From: an uncultured Lachnospiraceae bacterium
GTDB taxonomy: Bacteria; Bacillota; Clostridia; Lachnospirales; Lachnospiraceae
DNA length: 64,000 nt
Assembly: GCA_947625135.1 (NCBI GenBank)
Contig: CANQNE010000009.1
Location: 1-64,000 of the forward strand
Direction: 5' to 3'
The stretch's first letter is position 1. Each line of letters starts with the position of its first letter. Of the stretch, positions 33,260-42,289 are shown one piece after another. The translations under genes and the position numbers were made by a program. The notes under the pieces were generated by a model that saw only the letters and a program-made list of their open reading frames with translations, was not told the DNA's origin and did not search any database.

Positions 33260-34861
33260 TCAGTCCTTTTTCAGCGCCGCTTCGATAAACCCCTTAAACA
33301 GCGGGTGCGGCCTGTTGGGTCTTGACTTCAGCTCCGGATGAGCCTGTGTGGCCACGAACCAGGGGTGATCCGGCAGCTCGATCATTTCCACGATCCGGCC
33401 GTCGGGAGACAGTCCCGCCAGCTTCATGCCGTGCTTCTCCAGTACGCTCCTGTAATCATTGTTCACCTCATAGCGGTGTCTGTGACGCTCGTAAATGGTC
33501 TTCTGCCCGTACATGGCATAAGCCTTGCTATCCTCGTCCAGCACACAGGGATAAGCGCCCAGACGCAGGGTGCCGCCGATATCCTCCACTCCGTTCTGAT
33601 CCGGCATCAGGGCGATCACCGGATGTCTTGTATTGGGCTTTAATTCTACGGAATGGGCATCCTGATATCCCGCCACATTTCTGGCAAATTCCACAATCGC
33701 CAGCTGCATACCCAGACACAGGCCCAGATAAGGGATCTTGCGGGTACGGGCATAATGAATGGCATGGATCTTTCCATCAATGCCCCTGTCACCGAAGCCC
33801 CCCGGCACCAGAATACCGTCGCTGTCCTTCAAAAGCTCTTCCACATTTTCTTCCGTGACTTTCTCAGAATCCACCCAGTTGATGTTCACCACCGCCCGGC
33901 TGGCGATGCCGCCGTGCTTTAAAGCCTCCACCACAGATATATACGCGTCGTGGAGCTGGATATATTTGCCCACAAGGGAGATGGTCACTTCCTTTGTGGG
34001 ATGCTTCAGGGCGTCCACCATAGCTTTCCAGTCTTCCAGATCCGGCTCGGGGCACTCCAGATTCAAACATTCACAGGCAACCCCCGCCAGATTCTCCTTC
34101 TCCATGGCAAGCGGCGCCTCATATAAATATTCCACATCCAGATTCTGCAGCACATGGTTGCTGGGCACGTTGCAGAACAGGGCAATCTTATCTTTCAGGC
34201 TCTGATCCAGGGGATTTTCCGAACGGCATACGATGATATCCGGCTGAATACCCATTCCCTGCAGTTCTTTCACACTGGCCTGGGTAGGCTTTGTCTTCAT
34301 CTCTCCGGAAGCCCGCAGGTAAGGGATTAATGTCACATGGATCAAAATGGCGTTTTCGTGTCCCACATCATGCTGGAACTGGCGGATCGATTCCAGAAAA
34401 GGCTGGGATTCAATGTCACCCACCGTACCGCCCACCTCGATGATGGCAATGCGGGTATCCTCCGCCGTGTAATTCCGGTAGAACCTGCTCTTGATCTCAT
34501 TGGTAATATGGGGGATCACCTGCACGGTACCGCCGCCGAAATCGCCGCGGCGCTCCTTCTGGAGTACCGACCAGTAAATCTTACCGGTAGTCACATTTGA
34601 ATTTTTGTTGAGGCTCTCATCAATAAAACGCTCATAATGTCCCAGATCCAGATCCGTCTCCGCGCCGTCGTCCGTGACAAACACCTCGCCGTGCTGAATG
34701 GGGTTCATGGTACCCGGATCAATGTTGATATAGGGATCAAATTTCTGCATGGTAACGGTATATCCGCGCGCTTTCAGCAGACGTCCCAGAGACGCCGCCG
34801 TGATCCCTTTTCCCAGTCCGGAAACAACACCTCCGGTAACAAAGACGTACTTTACTGCCAT
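33260..34861 (-). CDS. pyrG: CTP synthase
   Basis: 533 residues. It aminates UTP to CTP using glutamine and ATP. The N-terminal amidoligase begins [20 protein letters not shown]; the C-terminal glutamine amidotransferase has its cysteine in [15 protein letters not shown], the GGFGDRG loop and the His/Glu pair in [12 protein letters not shown]. Length is normal. A minus-strand TATAAT (34924-34929) lies about 65 bases before the start with no convincing -35. No pyrimidine attenuator was recognised. Confidence 0.97.
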   Translation of the reverse strand: MAVKYVFVTGGVVSGLGKGITAASLGRLLKARGYTVTMQKFDPYINIDPGTMNPIQHGEVFVTDDGAETDLDLGHYERFIDESLNKNSNVTTGKIYWSVLQKERRGDFGGGTVQVIPHITNEIKSRFYRNYTAEDTRIAIIEVGGTVGDIESQPFLESIRQFQHDVGHENAILIHVTLIPYLRASGEMKTKPTQASVKELQGMGIQPDIIVCRSENPLDQSLKDKIALFCNVPSNHVLQNLDVEYLYEAPLAMEKENLAGVACECLNLECPEPDLEDWKAMVDALKHPTKEVTISLVGKYIQLHDAYISVVEALKHGGIASRAVVNINWVDSEKVTEENVEELLKDSDGILVPGGFGDRGIDGKIHAIHYARTRKIPYLGLCLGMQLAIVEFARNVAGYQDAHSVELKPNTRHPVIALMPDQNGVEDIGGTLRLGAYPCVLDEDSKAYAMYGQKTIYERHRHRYEVNNDYRSVLEKHGMKLAGLSPDGRIVEMIELPDHPWFVATQAHPELKSRPNRPHPLFKGFIEAALKKD

Positions 34862-34987
34862 AATTGCTCCTTCCCCGCATTTCTCCTGCTGTATCTGCTG
34901 CCTTCTGTTCCAATTAAGATTTTATTATACATGATTTTCTTTTAGAAATCTACTGATTTTCTAATTTTTTTACGCTTTTCCACAAAG

Positions 34988-36121
34988 CTAGATAATGGGG
35001 TAAAGCGTATTCAAGAGAAGCCACCCTGCATTGAAAGGCCGCATCAGATTCCAGTAGCCCGCTCCTCTGAATCCGTATTCCTCGATCAATTCCAGCTTTG
35101 CCTGTATACTGCGCACATCCTCAAACCATACCTCGTGGGTGATCCCGTTTTGCTCATAAAAAAAGTAAGGCGACATGGCCGACTGGTCAAATTCAATGAC
35201 CGCACGGTTTTCCGCCGCAATGGATACCGCCTGCTCGTTTCCGATGGTGGCCGCCATCGTAACACCCTGCTCAAAGGGCAGGGGCCAGTCATATCCGTAA
35301 TTGGGGATCCCCATATCAATCTTGTTCACGGGGATCTCCGACACCGCATAGTCCAGAACCCGACGCACGCTGGGCAGAGGCGCCACCGCCATAGGCGGCC
35401 CATAAGTATAGCCCCACTCATAGGTCATCAGCAGCACGGAATCCGCAATACTTCCGATGGCGCCGTAATCCAGTCCCTCGTACAAAAGCCCCCGCTGCTC
35501 CGCCGAAGTCTTGGGCGCCAGCGCCACCGACATCGTATAGCCGTAATCACTGACTGCGTTTTTGAGATTCTGCAGAAAAACCAGATAGTTGTCCTTATCC
35601 TCCGGCAGGATAAATTCAAAATCCACATCGATTCCCGTATACCCTTTTTCCGTCATGACCTGCAGCAGATTCCCGATCAGGATCTGCTGCACCTGCAGAT
35701 CTTCCACCACCAGATTCACCAGCTGATTGTTAAAGGTGCCCGCCTCAGTAAAGGGCGTCAGCACAAGGATAGGATTTGCCCCGTACTCCGCCGCCACTCC
35801 CAGCAGATATTCGTCGTCAATGGGGATCAATTCCCCCGCCGTGGTAAATCCGTAAGAAAAGATCAGCAGATTTGTCATATAAGGCATGGCCTGTCTGAGC
35901 ACATAAGGCTGGATAAACTGATAGGCATATCCGCCGGTCTCGATCGCCCGGCCGTACCGTTTTTCCATTTGTCCCGGCAAAAGGATCAGCAGCGCCTGCC
36001 CCACCACAAGCTGTAAGGGGTCACGGATCTGGTTGTTCTGCACGATGCTTTCCACCGTGACCCCGTATCGGGCCGCAATGGAGTTAAGTGTCTCTCCCGC
36101 CTGCACCACATGAATTTCCAT
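34988..36121 (-). CDS. LysM and GH18 domain spore/cell-wall hydrolase (YaaH/SleL-like)
   Basis: 377 residues without a classical signal peptide. One LysM peptidoglycan-binding motif occupies about residues 2-49 (IHVVQAGETLNSIAARYG). A GH18 barrel follows, with the catalytic DxDxE as GIDVDFEF (D165, D167, E169). In spore formers this architecture (YaaH, SleL) cleaves between muramic-delta-lactam or GlcNAc units of the cortex and enters the spore without export by Sec. The gene is divergent from a CwlD-like amidase gene 107 bases away, suggesting a joint role in spore peptidoglycan. AraC- or sigma-dependent control could not be read. Confidence 0.92.
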   Translation of the reverse strand: MEIHVVQAGETLNSIAARYGVTVESIVQNNQIRDPLQLVVGQALLILLPGQMEKRYGRAIETGGYAYQFIQPYVLRQAMPYMTNLLIFSYGFTTAGELIPIDDEYLLGVAAEYGANPILVLTPFTEAGTFNNQLVNLVVEDLQVQQILIGNLLQVMTEKGYTGIDVDFEFILPEDKDNYLVFLQNLKNAVSDYGYTMSVALAPKTSAEQRGLLYEGLDYGAIGSIADSVLLMTYEWGYTYGPPMAVAPLPSVRRVLDYAVSEIPVNKIDMGIPNYGYDWPLPFEQGVTMAATIGNEQAVSIAAENRAVIEFDQSAMSPYFFYEQNGITHEVWFEDVRSIQAKLELIEEYGFRGAGYWNLMRPFNAGWLLLNTLYPII

Positions 36122-36228
36122 TTTTCTCCCCTTGTCTTTTTTTACATCCTATGCGCCTTCCTTCTTCTTTATCCCGGACTGCACATACCGGTTTTTTCTG
36201 CATAAGCTGTCATCAGGAGGTGTTTTTA

Positions 36229-36804
36229 TTGGCCATCAGAATCTTTATCGATCAGGGGCACAATCCCACCGGCGCGCCTAATGCCGGCGCCGTGGGAAAC
36301 GGTCTTTATGAACAGGACATTACTTATATTGTGGGAATCTATCTGGCAAATCTGCTGGCACAGGATCCCCGGTTTGAAGTACGGGTTTCACGAAGCAATC
36401 CGGAGGAAGTTCTGGGCACGAGCAATTCATCCAGTCTGGCCGCCCGGGTGTCTGCTGCCAACGCATGGCCTGCGGACTATTTCATCAGTATTCATTGCAA
36501 TTCCAACGTAAATCCTGCCGTAAACGGCACGGAGGTCTATGTCTATGAGCAATATTCTCAGGCTTACTGGCTGGCGGAATACATTCTGGGCGGCATTGTG
36601 GCAAGGACAGGTACTAAGGATAACGGCGTGCGGATCAATTCCTCTCTCTATGTGCTGCGCAGGACGCAGATGCCTGCTGTGCTGGTGGAGCTTGCCTATT
36701 TGTCCAATGCAAACGACGCCCGCAAGCTGGAGACCGACCCTTTCGGATTCGCGGCAGGCATTTATAACGGGCTTCTGGAATACTTTGACTTTTCTCCGGT
36801 ATAA
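36229..36804 (+). CDS. N-acetylmuramoyl-L-alanine amidase (Amidase_3, CwlD-like), TTG start
   Basis: 191 residues starting from TTG at 36229, chosen because AGGAGG (36215-36220) lies 8 bases upstream; longer versions in this frame would run over that site. The zinc ligands and catalytic Glu of Amidase_3 are visible: QGHNP (H11), SIHCNS (H89) and VELAYLSN (E154). There is no signal peptide in this form, unlike exported CwlD, so either the N-terminus is unusual or the enzyme acts in the mother cell. It cleaves the amide between muramic acid and the stem peptide. It is divergent from the LysM-GH18 gene and followed by a terminator. Confidence 0.87.
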   Translation: MAIRIFIDQGHNPTGAPNAGAVGNGLYEQDITYIVGIYLANLLAQDPRFEVRVSRSNPEEVLGTSNSSSLAARVSAANAWPADYFISIHCNSNVNPAVNGTEVYVYEQYSQAYWLAEYILGGIVARTGTKDNGVRINSSLYVLRRTQMPAVLVELAYLSNANDARKLETDPFGFAAGIYNGLLEYFDFSPV

Positions 36805-36810
36805 ATAAAA

Positions 36811-36847
36811 CAGGAGGGGTTTTGGCTTTGAACCAAAACTCCTCCTG
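36811..36847. terminator. Bidirectional terminator between amidase and SleB-like gene
   Basis: CAGGAGGGGTTTTGG and CCAAAACTCCTCCTG form a 15-bp stem with one mismatch. T-rich sequence follows on the minus strand (TTTTATTTAT). Confidence 0.85.
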
Positions 36848-36863
36848 CTGCTTTGCCTTCTGA

Positions 36864-38144
36864 TCAGAAAACATGTCCGTCATGGAAGATGTGTCCGCCG
36901 ATCTGCAGTCCGCTGACTCTTCCGTTAGGCGTTCTGAAATACAAATAATCTCCAATATTGTTGTAGCCATTGAGCGCCATCTGCGCCGCGCGGTAACACT
37001 CCTGAGGCACGCCCTGGGCCAGCGCCAGCGCAAATCTTCCGGTCCTAACCGGCGTGAACTGACCAGGTTGATAGATCACGCCCAGAATTGTGTTGGGGAA
37101 CTCGGGACTGCGCACGCGGTTCATGACACAGGCGCCCACCGCGCACATGCCTTCAAAGGACTCCACGCCTGCTTCCACATAAATGATCGTAGCCATCAGC
37201 ACCAGATCTGTTTCTGTGGCCGCATAAGCCTCTCCATAGGTAGGCTGGATATCCTGCACATCAAATCCCAGATCGCTCATTTTTTCTGTGAGCCCATTGG
37301 CGATCTCCTGTGCCTGCTGAGCCGCCTGCCGCACTTCATCGGAATTTCCGGCGATGGCTTCCGCCTCCTGAATAGCCTCCAGATTGCTCAGCTCCGCCTC
37401 CTGCTTGGCGATCTGCTCCTCATATCCCTGAATCTGCAATTCCGCCTTGGCGATATCCTGCTCATGCTTCTTGATATTTTCCTCTGTCTGGGCAACCGTA
37501 TTTTTCAGCTCCGCTTCCTGCGTCTTCAGGCTTTCCTCCATATCAGTCAGGTTCTTCTGCTCTTTCAGCAGCGCGCTTTCATTATCAGAGATATTCTTTT
37601 TCGTCTCCTGATATTTCTCCAGCATATCTCTGTCATATTTGGAGATCTTTGCGATATACTCCGTCCTGCTGATCATATCGGAAATGCCTTTACCGGTGAG
37701 AAGCGCCGAGTACAGACTCATGGTTCCCTTTTCATACATGAACTGAATCCGCTTCTTCATTTCCTGATACTGCTTGTTCTCATCCTGTTTTGCAAGCTCA
37801 AGATCCGACTGGATCCCGGATATCTGCTCTTTCTTGCCGGCAATCTGCTGCTCCAGCTGGTTCATGCTCTCGCTCAGCTGCTGCAGCTTCGTGTTCAGTT
37901 CTCCCAGATAACCTTCCAGCTGAATCTTGTCCTGCTCTAAGGACTGCTTTGATTGTTCTGCGTTCTGCAAGTTTGCCTCTGTCTGTTCTTTTTCATTCTC
38001 CTTATTGACGATCTCCATGGCAGTGGCGCTCTCCGTGGCCGCAGGCGCGGCAGCGGATGCCGCCGCAGTCTGCAAAGAAATTCCGGAAAACACCGTGGTG
38101 ACCGTCAGTAACGATGCACAGAGAACAGCTATCTGCTTCTTCAT
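36864..38144 (-). CDS. Secreted SleB-type cell wall hydrolase with long coiled coil
   Basis: 426 residues. A signal peptide (MKKQIAVLCASLLTVTTVFS and following Ala-rich site) precedes about 230 residues of heptad-rich coiled coil, like the N-terminal domains of PcsB/CwlO proteins. After a Gln/Ala linker comes a C-terminal Hydrolase_2 (SleB) domain (about 310-426) with ATIIYVEAGVESFEGMCAVG, whose Glu is the presumed catalytic residue, and the closing GGHIFHDGHVF. The combination suggests a wall hydrolase regulated by its coiled coil, as for FtsEX-controlled enzymes. The start is 12 bases after the ilvE stop, so it is probably co-transcribed with ilvE. Confidence 0.88.
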   Translation of the reverse strand: MKKQIAVLCASLLTVTTVFSGISLQTAAASAAAPAATESATAMEIVNKENEKEQTEANLQNAEQSKQSLEQDKIQLEGYLGELNTKLQQLSESMNQLEQQIAGKKEQISGIQSDLELAKQDENKQYQEMKKRIQFMYEKGTMSLYSALLTGKGISDMISRTEYIAKISKYDRDMLEKYQETKKNISDNESALLKEQKNLTDMEESLKTQEAELKNTVAQTEENIKKHEQDIAKAELQIQGYEEQIAKQEAELSNLEAIQEAEAIAGNSDEVRQAAQQAQEIANGLTEKMSDLGFDVQDIQPTYGEAYAATETDLVLMATIIYVEAGVESFEGMCAVGACVMNRVRSPEFPNTILGVIYQPGQFTPVRTGRFALALAQGVPQECYRAAQMALNGYNNIGDYLYFRTPNGRVSGLQIGGHIFHDGHVF

Positions 38145-38156
38145 GCAAACCACCTC

Positions 38157-39224
38157 TTATTTGACTTCGACAACCCATCCTTCGGGTCCTTCAATACGGC
38201 CCAGCTGGATGCCGGTAACCGTATCATATAATTTCTGGCTCAGGGGGCCGATTCCGCCGTCGCGGATCTGCAGTACCTTCTCCTCCCAGCGGAGATGTCC
38301 CACCGGTGAGATCACTGCCGCAGTACCGGTTCCCCAACATTCCTCAAGCGTTCCATTCTCAGCGGCCTCAAACAATTCCTGTACGGAGATCCTCCGCTCC
38401 TCTACCGGATATCCCCATTCCTTACAAAGGGCAATACAGGAATTTCTTGTGACACCGGGAAGGATGCTGCCGTTCAGCATCGGCGTTACCACCTTGCCGC
38501 TGATCTTGAAGAAGATGTTCATAGCGCCTACTTCTTCGATATATTTTCTCTCTACGCCGTCCAGCCAGAGCACCTGACTGTACCCCTCGTCATGGGCCTT
38601 TACCTGGGACGCAAGACTTGCCACATAATTGCCGCCTGTCTTCGCTTCGCCGATGCCGCCCTTCACTGCGCGCACATACTCATCCTCGATCCAGATCTTC
38701 ACAGGATCCAGCCCCTCCGGATAGTAAGGCCCTACCGGAGACAGGATGATGATAAACATATATGTATCGGAAGGACGCACGCCCAAAAACGGGTCTGTTG
38801 CGATAATGAAAGGACGAATATAGAGAGACGTTCCGGGCTTCTCCGGGATCCATGCCCTGTCCACACTGACGATCTCCTGAATAGCCTGCAGGAAATCATC
38901 GGGATCGATCTCCGGGATGCAGATCCTGCGGTTGGTATTGTTGGCCCGCTCAATATTCTTGTCGGGGCGGAACAGCAGAATGCGTCCGTCATCAGCCTTG
39001 TACGCCTTCAAACCCTCAAACATTTCCTGTCCGTAATGGAATACCATTGCAGAGGGCTCCAGAGAAATCTCCCCGTAAGGGACGATTCTCGGATCATGCC
39101 AGCCTTTACCCGTCTCATAATTCATAATGAACATGTGATCGGTAAAAATCGTTCCGAATACCAACGGATCATCTTTGTCCGGCAACGGTTTGGGATTTGT
39201 TGTCTTTTCAATTCTAATGTTCAT
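38157..39224 (-). CDS. ilvE: Branched-chain amino acid aminotransferase
   Basis: 355 residues, type II IlvE. It transfers amino groups between glutamate and the branched-chain 2-oxo acids. The PLP lysine is K195 in GEAKTGGNYVASL; EVGAMNIFF and WGTGTAAVISPVG are further family motifs. A consensus promoter lies upstream with a short leader and no T-box. A cell-wall hydrolase follows after 12 bases. Confidence 0.96.
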   Translation of the reverse strand: MNIRIEKTTNPKPLPDKDDPLVFGTIFTDHMFIMNYETGKGWHDPRIVPYGEISLEPSAMVFHYGQEMFEGLKAYKADDGRILLFRPDKNIERANNTNRRICIPEIDPDDFLQAIQEIVSVDRAWIPEKPGTSLYIRPFIIATDPFLGVRPSDTYMFIIILSPVGPYYPEGLDPVKIWIEDEYVRAVKGGIGEAKTGGNYVASLASQVKAHDEGYSQVLWLDGVERKYIEEVGAMNIFFKISGKVVTPMLNGSILPGVTRNSCIALCKEWGYPVEERRISVQELFEAAENGTLEECWGTGTAAVISPVGHLRWEEKVLQIRDGGIGPLSQKLYDTVTGIQLGRIEGPEGWVVEVK

Positions 39225-39259
39225 ATTCAGCCCAGCTTTCCATTTTCTTTTTGAAATTT

Positions 39260-39288
39260 ATTATCTAACTTTTTTACAAAATTGTCAA
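39260..39288 (-). promoter_or_regulatory. Promoter of ilvE
   Basis: On the minus strand TTGACA (39283-39288) and GATAAT (39260-39265), 17-base spacing, about 36 bases before the ilvE start. Confidence 0.8.
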
Positions 39289-39341
39289 GTTGCCGTAACA
39301 GAACTTCTTATATTTTTTACGTTTTTCTTCATAAACTGCAG

Positions 39342-39366
39342 AAAAATATGGCAGGATCTCCCTGCC
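39342..39366 (-). terminator. Terminator after folA
   Basis: GGCAGG gagat CCTGCC followed by ATATTTTTC on the minus strand, 34 bases beyond the folA stop codon. Confidence 0.7.
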
Positions 39367-39399
39367 CTATCAGATTTTTCATTCCTACTCTGCCGGCAG

Positions 39400-39888
39400 T
39401 CAGACCCGTTCGTATCTGCGCCACCAAAATTCCAGATCAAAATAGGTCTGTTCCTCGCTCTCCCCGGTGAGCCTCCACTGCGGATCCTTCTCTAAATTTG
39501 GAAAATAGGTGTCCGCCTCAAATGCCTTGTCAATGTATGTGATATGGGCCACCCTGCAGTAAGGCAGAAAGGCTTTGTAGATCTGGCCGCCGCCGATGAT
39601 ATAAATATCCTCGTCCCGGTATTTTTTCAGCTCCTCCATACACGCCTCCATGGAATGTACCACAATGGCGTCCCGGACTTTATAATCCGGGTTTCTGGTA
39701 AGCACAATGTTGGTACGGTTTTTCAGGGGCATACCGTTTGGAAAGCTCTCCAGCGTCCTGCGCCCCATAACCACTACCTTCCCCGTGGTGGTTTCCCTGA
39801 AGAATCTCATATCTGAGGGAATACGGACCAGAAGCTGATTGTTCCTGCCGATGGCCCAGTTTCGATCTACTGATAAAATCAAATTCAT
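39400..39888 (-). CDS. folA: Dihydrofolate reductase
   Basis: 162 residues. It reduces dihydrofolate to tetrahydrofolate with NADPH. Motifs: MNLILSVDRNWAIGRNNQL, GKVVVMGRRTLESFP, the cofactor loop IYIIGGGQIYKAFLP and the C-terminal strand. Three in-frame ATGs are close together; GAAGGG directly touches the first and lies 9 bases before the third, so the third is chosen. It follows thyA, whose reaction makes the dihydrofolate it consumes. Confidence 0.95.
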   Translation of the reverse strand: MNLILSVDRNWAIGRNNQLLVRIPSDMRFFRETTTGKVVVMGRRTLESFPNGMPLKNRTNIVLTRNPDYKVRDAIVVHSMEACMEELKKYRDEDIYIIGGGQIYKAFLPYCRVAHITYIDKAFEADTYFPNLEKDPQWRLTGESEEQTYFDLEFWWRRYERV

Positions 39889-39939
39889 TTGCATCATCCC
39901 TTCATCCCTTATGCCGTCCGCAAGCTGTCCCGTCCTCTG

Positions 39940-40791
39940 TCACACCGCGATGGGAATATTTTTGATCTGCTCTCCGTATTGATAATTTTCCACGATCAGA
40001 TCATCCTTTGTAAACCGGTAAAAATCCCTGATCTCCGGGTTCAGCCTCACCTTCGGCGCAGGGTATTCCTCCCGCTCCAGAAGGGTCCGGATCATGGGTA
40101 CATGCCGGTCATAGATGTGCGCGTCGGCGATCACATGGATCAGCTGCCCGGGGATCATGTCGCTGACCTGCGCCAGCATCATCAGCATCAGCGCGTACTG
40201 TACCACATTCCAGTTATTGGCTGCCAGCACGTCATTGCTCCGCTGATTTAAAATGCCGTTCAGAACCAGCCGGCCGCTGTCTTTATCCGCTGTCACGTTA
40301 TAAGTCATGGAATAGGCGCAGGGATCCAGCGCTCCCCCATGGAGATGCTCAAACTGATACAGATTTGTCATGATCCGCCTGCTGTAGGGATTTTCTTTCA
40401 GCTGGCGCAGCACATAATCCATCTGATCGGTCTCCTGTCCCTTGTACAGGAATTTCTGTCCCACTACCCAGCCGTAACAGGTGCCGATGGAACCGCTCTC
40501 ATCCGCCCAGGCATCCCAGATATGACTGCTCAGCTCATGGATATTATCGGACTTTTTCTGATAAATCCAGAGGATCTCATCAAATGCGCTCTTGATGGCC
40601 GTCCGGCGCAGTGTCAGAAGGGGAAATTCTTCCCGCAGGTCATACCGGTTGACAACGCCAAACTGCTTGATGGTATAAGCCTTTTCCCCGGTATCCTCCC
40701 ACACCGGGCGCACCTTTTCTCCCCGGGTATCGGTGCCGTTCTCCAAAATATCCCGGCACATTGCCTTAAACACCCTGTCCGCATAACTCAT
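39940..40791 (-). CDS. thyA: Thymidylate synthase (ThyA, B. subtilis ThyA-like branch)
   Basis: 283 residues. It methylates dUMP with methylenetetrahydrofolate. The catalytic cysteine lies in ALDPCAYSMTY; the residue after it is Ala where E. coli has His, as in the B. subtilis ThyA branch (Val there). RSNDVLAANNWNVVQYALM and DAHIYDRHVP bind the nucleotide. AAAGGAGGG before the ATG at 40789-40791 fixes the start; the frame is open upstream into the pyk region but that part is not coding for this protein. It sits 17 bases after pyk and 51 bases before folA. Confidence 0.94.
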   Translation of the reverse strand: MSYADRVFKAMCRDILENGTDTRGEKVRPVWEDTGEKAYTIKQFGVVNRYDLREEFPLLTLRRTAIKSAFDEILWIYQKKSDNIHELSSHIWDAWADESGSIGTCYGWVVGQKFLYKGQETDQMDYVLRQLKENPYSRRIMTNLYQFEHLHGGALDPCAYSMTYNVTADKDSGRLVLNGILNQRSNDVLAANNWNVVQYALMLMMLAQVSDMIPGQLIHVIADAHIYDRHVPMIRTLLEREEYPAPKVRLNPEIRDFYRFTKDDLIVENYQYGEQIKNIPIAV

Positions 40792-40808
40792 ATCGCGATA
40801 TCCCTCCT

Positions 40809-42245
40809 TTAATCCACTTCCACCACTCGCATAATATTGGTGTGCGTGGCCGCTTCGCCCTGTCTGGAATAACTGACTATGCCTGCCGTCACCACCACCA
40901 GATCGCCCTCCCGGATCACATCCTTCTCCTTTAACAGCTCCAGAGAAGAATAGATCAAAATATCCGTGGACTGCGCCCGCTTTGCGTGATACGGGGTCAC
41001 GCCCCAATAGATTTTCATTCTGCGCACGGCTGCCCAGTCCGGCGACAGACCGATGATCGGATTCCTCGGCCTCCACTTGGACAGCATACAGGCGGTGAAG
41101 CCGCTGATGCTGGGCGTGATGATGGCCGCTGCCTGAAGCTCGTCAGCCGTTGCCACAGAAGCATAACACACGGAATTGGAAATATTCTGGGCTTCTTTGA
41201 CGCCTACCTTTCGATCCCGGTAAAATTCATAATTGAGGTGCGACTCCGCCTCCTCCACAATGTGAACCATCATTTTCAGCGACTCTATGGGATATTTGCC
41301 TGCCGCCGTTTCTCCCGACAGCATCACCACATCCGTCCCCTCGTAAACCGCATTGGAGACATCCGTCACCTCCGCTCTGGTAGGCCGGGGATTGCGCATC
41401 ATGGAATCCAGCATCTGGGTCGCGGTGATCACCGGCTTACAGGCCCGGTTACACTTTCGGATCATCCGCTTCTGGATATAGGGAACTTTTTCCGGAGGAA
41501 TTTCTACTCCCAGATCGCCCCTTGCGATCATGATCCCATCACTGGCCTGAATGATCTCATCCAGATTTTCCAGTCCCTCTCCGTTTTCAATCTTTGCGAT
41601 CACATTCATATCGCTGTTTTTCTCTCTGAGAATGTCCCGGATCTGGCAGATCGCGTCGGCGGAACGGACAAAGGACGCCGCGATAAAATCAAAGCCCTGC
41701 TCGATCCCGAACAGAATATCCTCCCTGTCCTGCCGGGTGATCGCCGGGAGCTTCGTCTGCACATTGGGCAGGTTCACGCCCTTTCTGGAGCTGAGCTCCC
41801 CGCCGTTTTTCACCTGGCAGTGAATATCCTGTCCCTGAACATCCAGCACCTCCAGCTCGATCAGTCCGTCGTCAATGAGGATCCGGTCTCCGGGCTGTAT
41901 TTCCTTATGCAGGTCCGGGTAATTCACGGAACAGACTTGTCCGTCACATTCCGTATCTCTTGTGGTAATGATATACGGGGCGCCATCCTCCAGCAGGATC
42001 CTGCCGCCGCCCTTCACCACGCCGGTACGGATCTCCGGCCCTTTTGTATCAAGAAGAGCCGCCACCGGGACGCCCAGCTCTTCTCTTGCCTCCTTCAGCA
42101 GATCCAGCCGCTGCTTTTGTTCCTCATGGCTGCCGTGAGAAAAGTTAAATCGGGCAATATCCATTCCATTTTTTATCAGCAGGCACATTTTTTCCTTCGT
42201 GCTGACACTCGGCCCTATGGTACAGATAATTTTTGTTTTCTTCAT
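40809..42245 (-). CDS. pyk: Pyruvate kinase
   Basis: 478 residues. It makes ATP and pyruvate from phosphoenolpyruvate in the last step of glycolysis. It starts MKKTKIICTIGPSVSTKEKM, carries the active-site segment IMIARGDLGVEIPPEKVP and TRAEVTDVSNAVYEGTDVVM. The extra C-terminal PEP-utiliser domain seen in Bacillus enzymes is absent. GGAGG before the ATG selects this start over the upstream one. It lies between the MATE pump gene and thyA. Confidence 0.96.
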   Translation of the reverse strand: MKKTKIICTIGPSVSTKEKMCLLIKNGMDIARFNFSHGSHEEQKQRLDLLKEAREELGVPVAALLDTKGPEIRTGVVKGGGRILLEDGAPYIITTRDTECDGQVCSVNYPDLHKEIQPGDRILIDDGLIELEVLDVQGQDIHCQVKNGGELSSRKGVNLPNVQTKLPAITRQDREDILFGIEQGFDFIAASFVRSADAICQIRDILREKNSDMNVIAKIENGEGLENLDEIIQASDGIMIARGDLGVEIPPEKVPYIQKRMIRKCNRACKPVITATQMLDSMMRNPRPTRAEVTDVSNAVYEGTDVVMLSGETAAGKYPIESLKMMVHIVEEAESHLNYEFYRDRKVGVKEAQNISNSVCYASVATADELQAAAIITPSISGFTACMLSKWRPRNPIIGLSPDWAAVRRMKIYWGVTPYHAKRAQSTDILIYSSLELLKEKDVIREGDLVVVTAGIVSYSRQGEAATHTNIMRVVEVD

Positions 42246-42289
42246 ACCATTCCTCCATTTCCCTCTTCCCACGGCTTCCGCCTGTGTTT

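Noticed and set aside
39940..41076. Extension of thyA upstream into the pyk region
   Set aside because: The upstream part overlaps pyk coding sequence in another frame, and AAAGGAGGG marks the start at 40789-40791.
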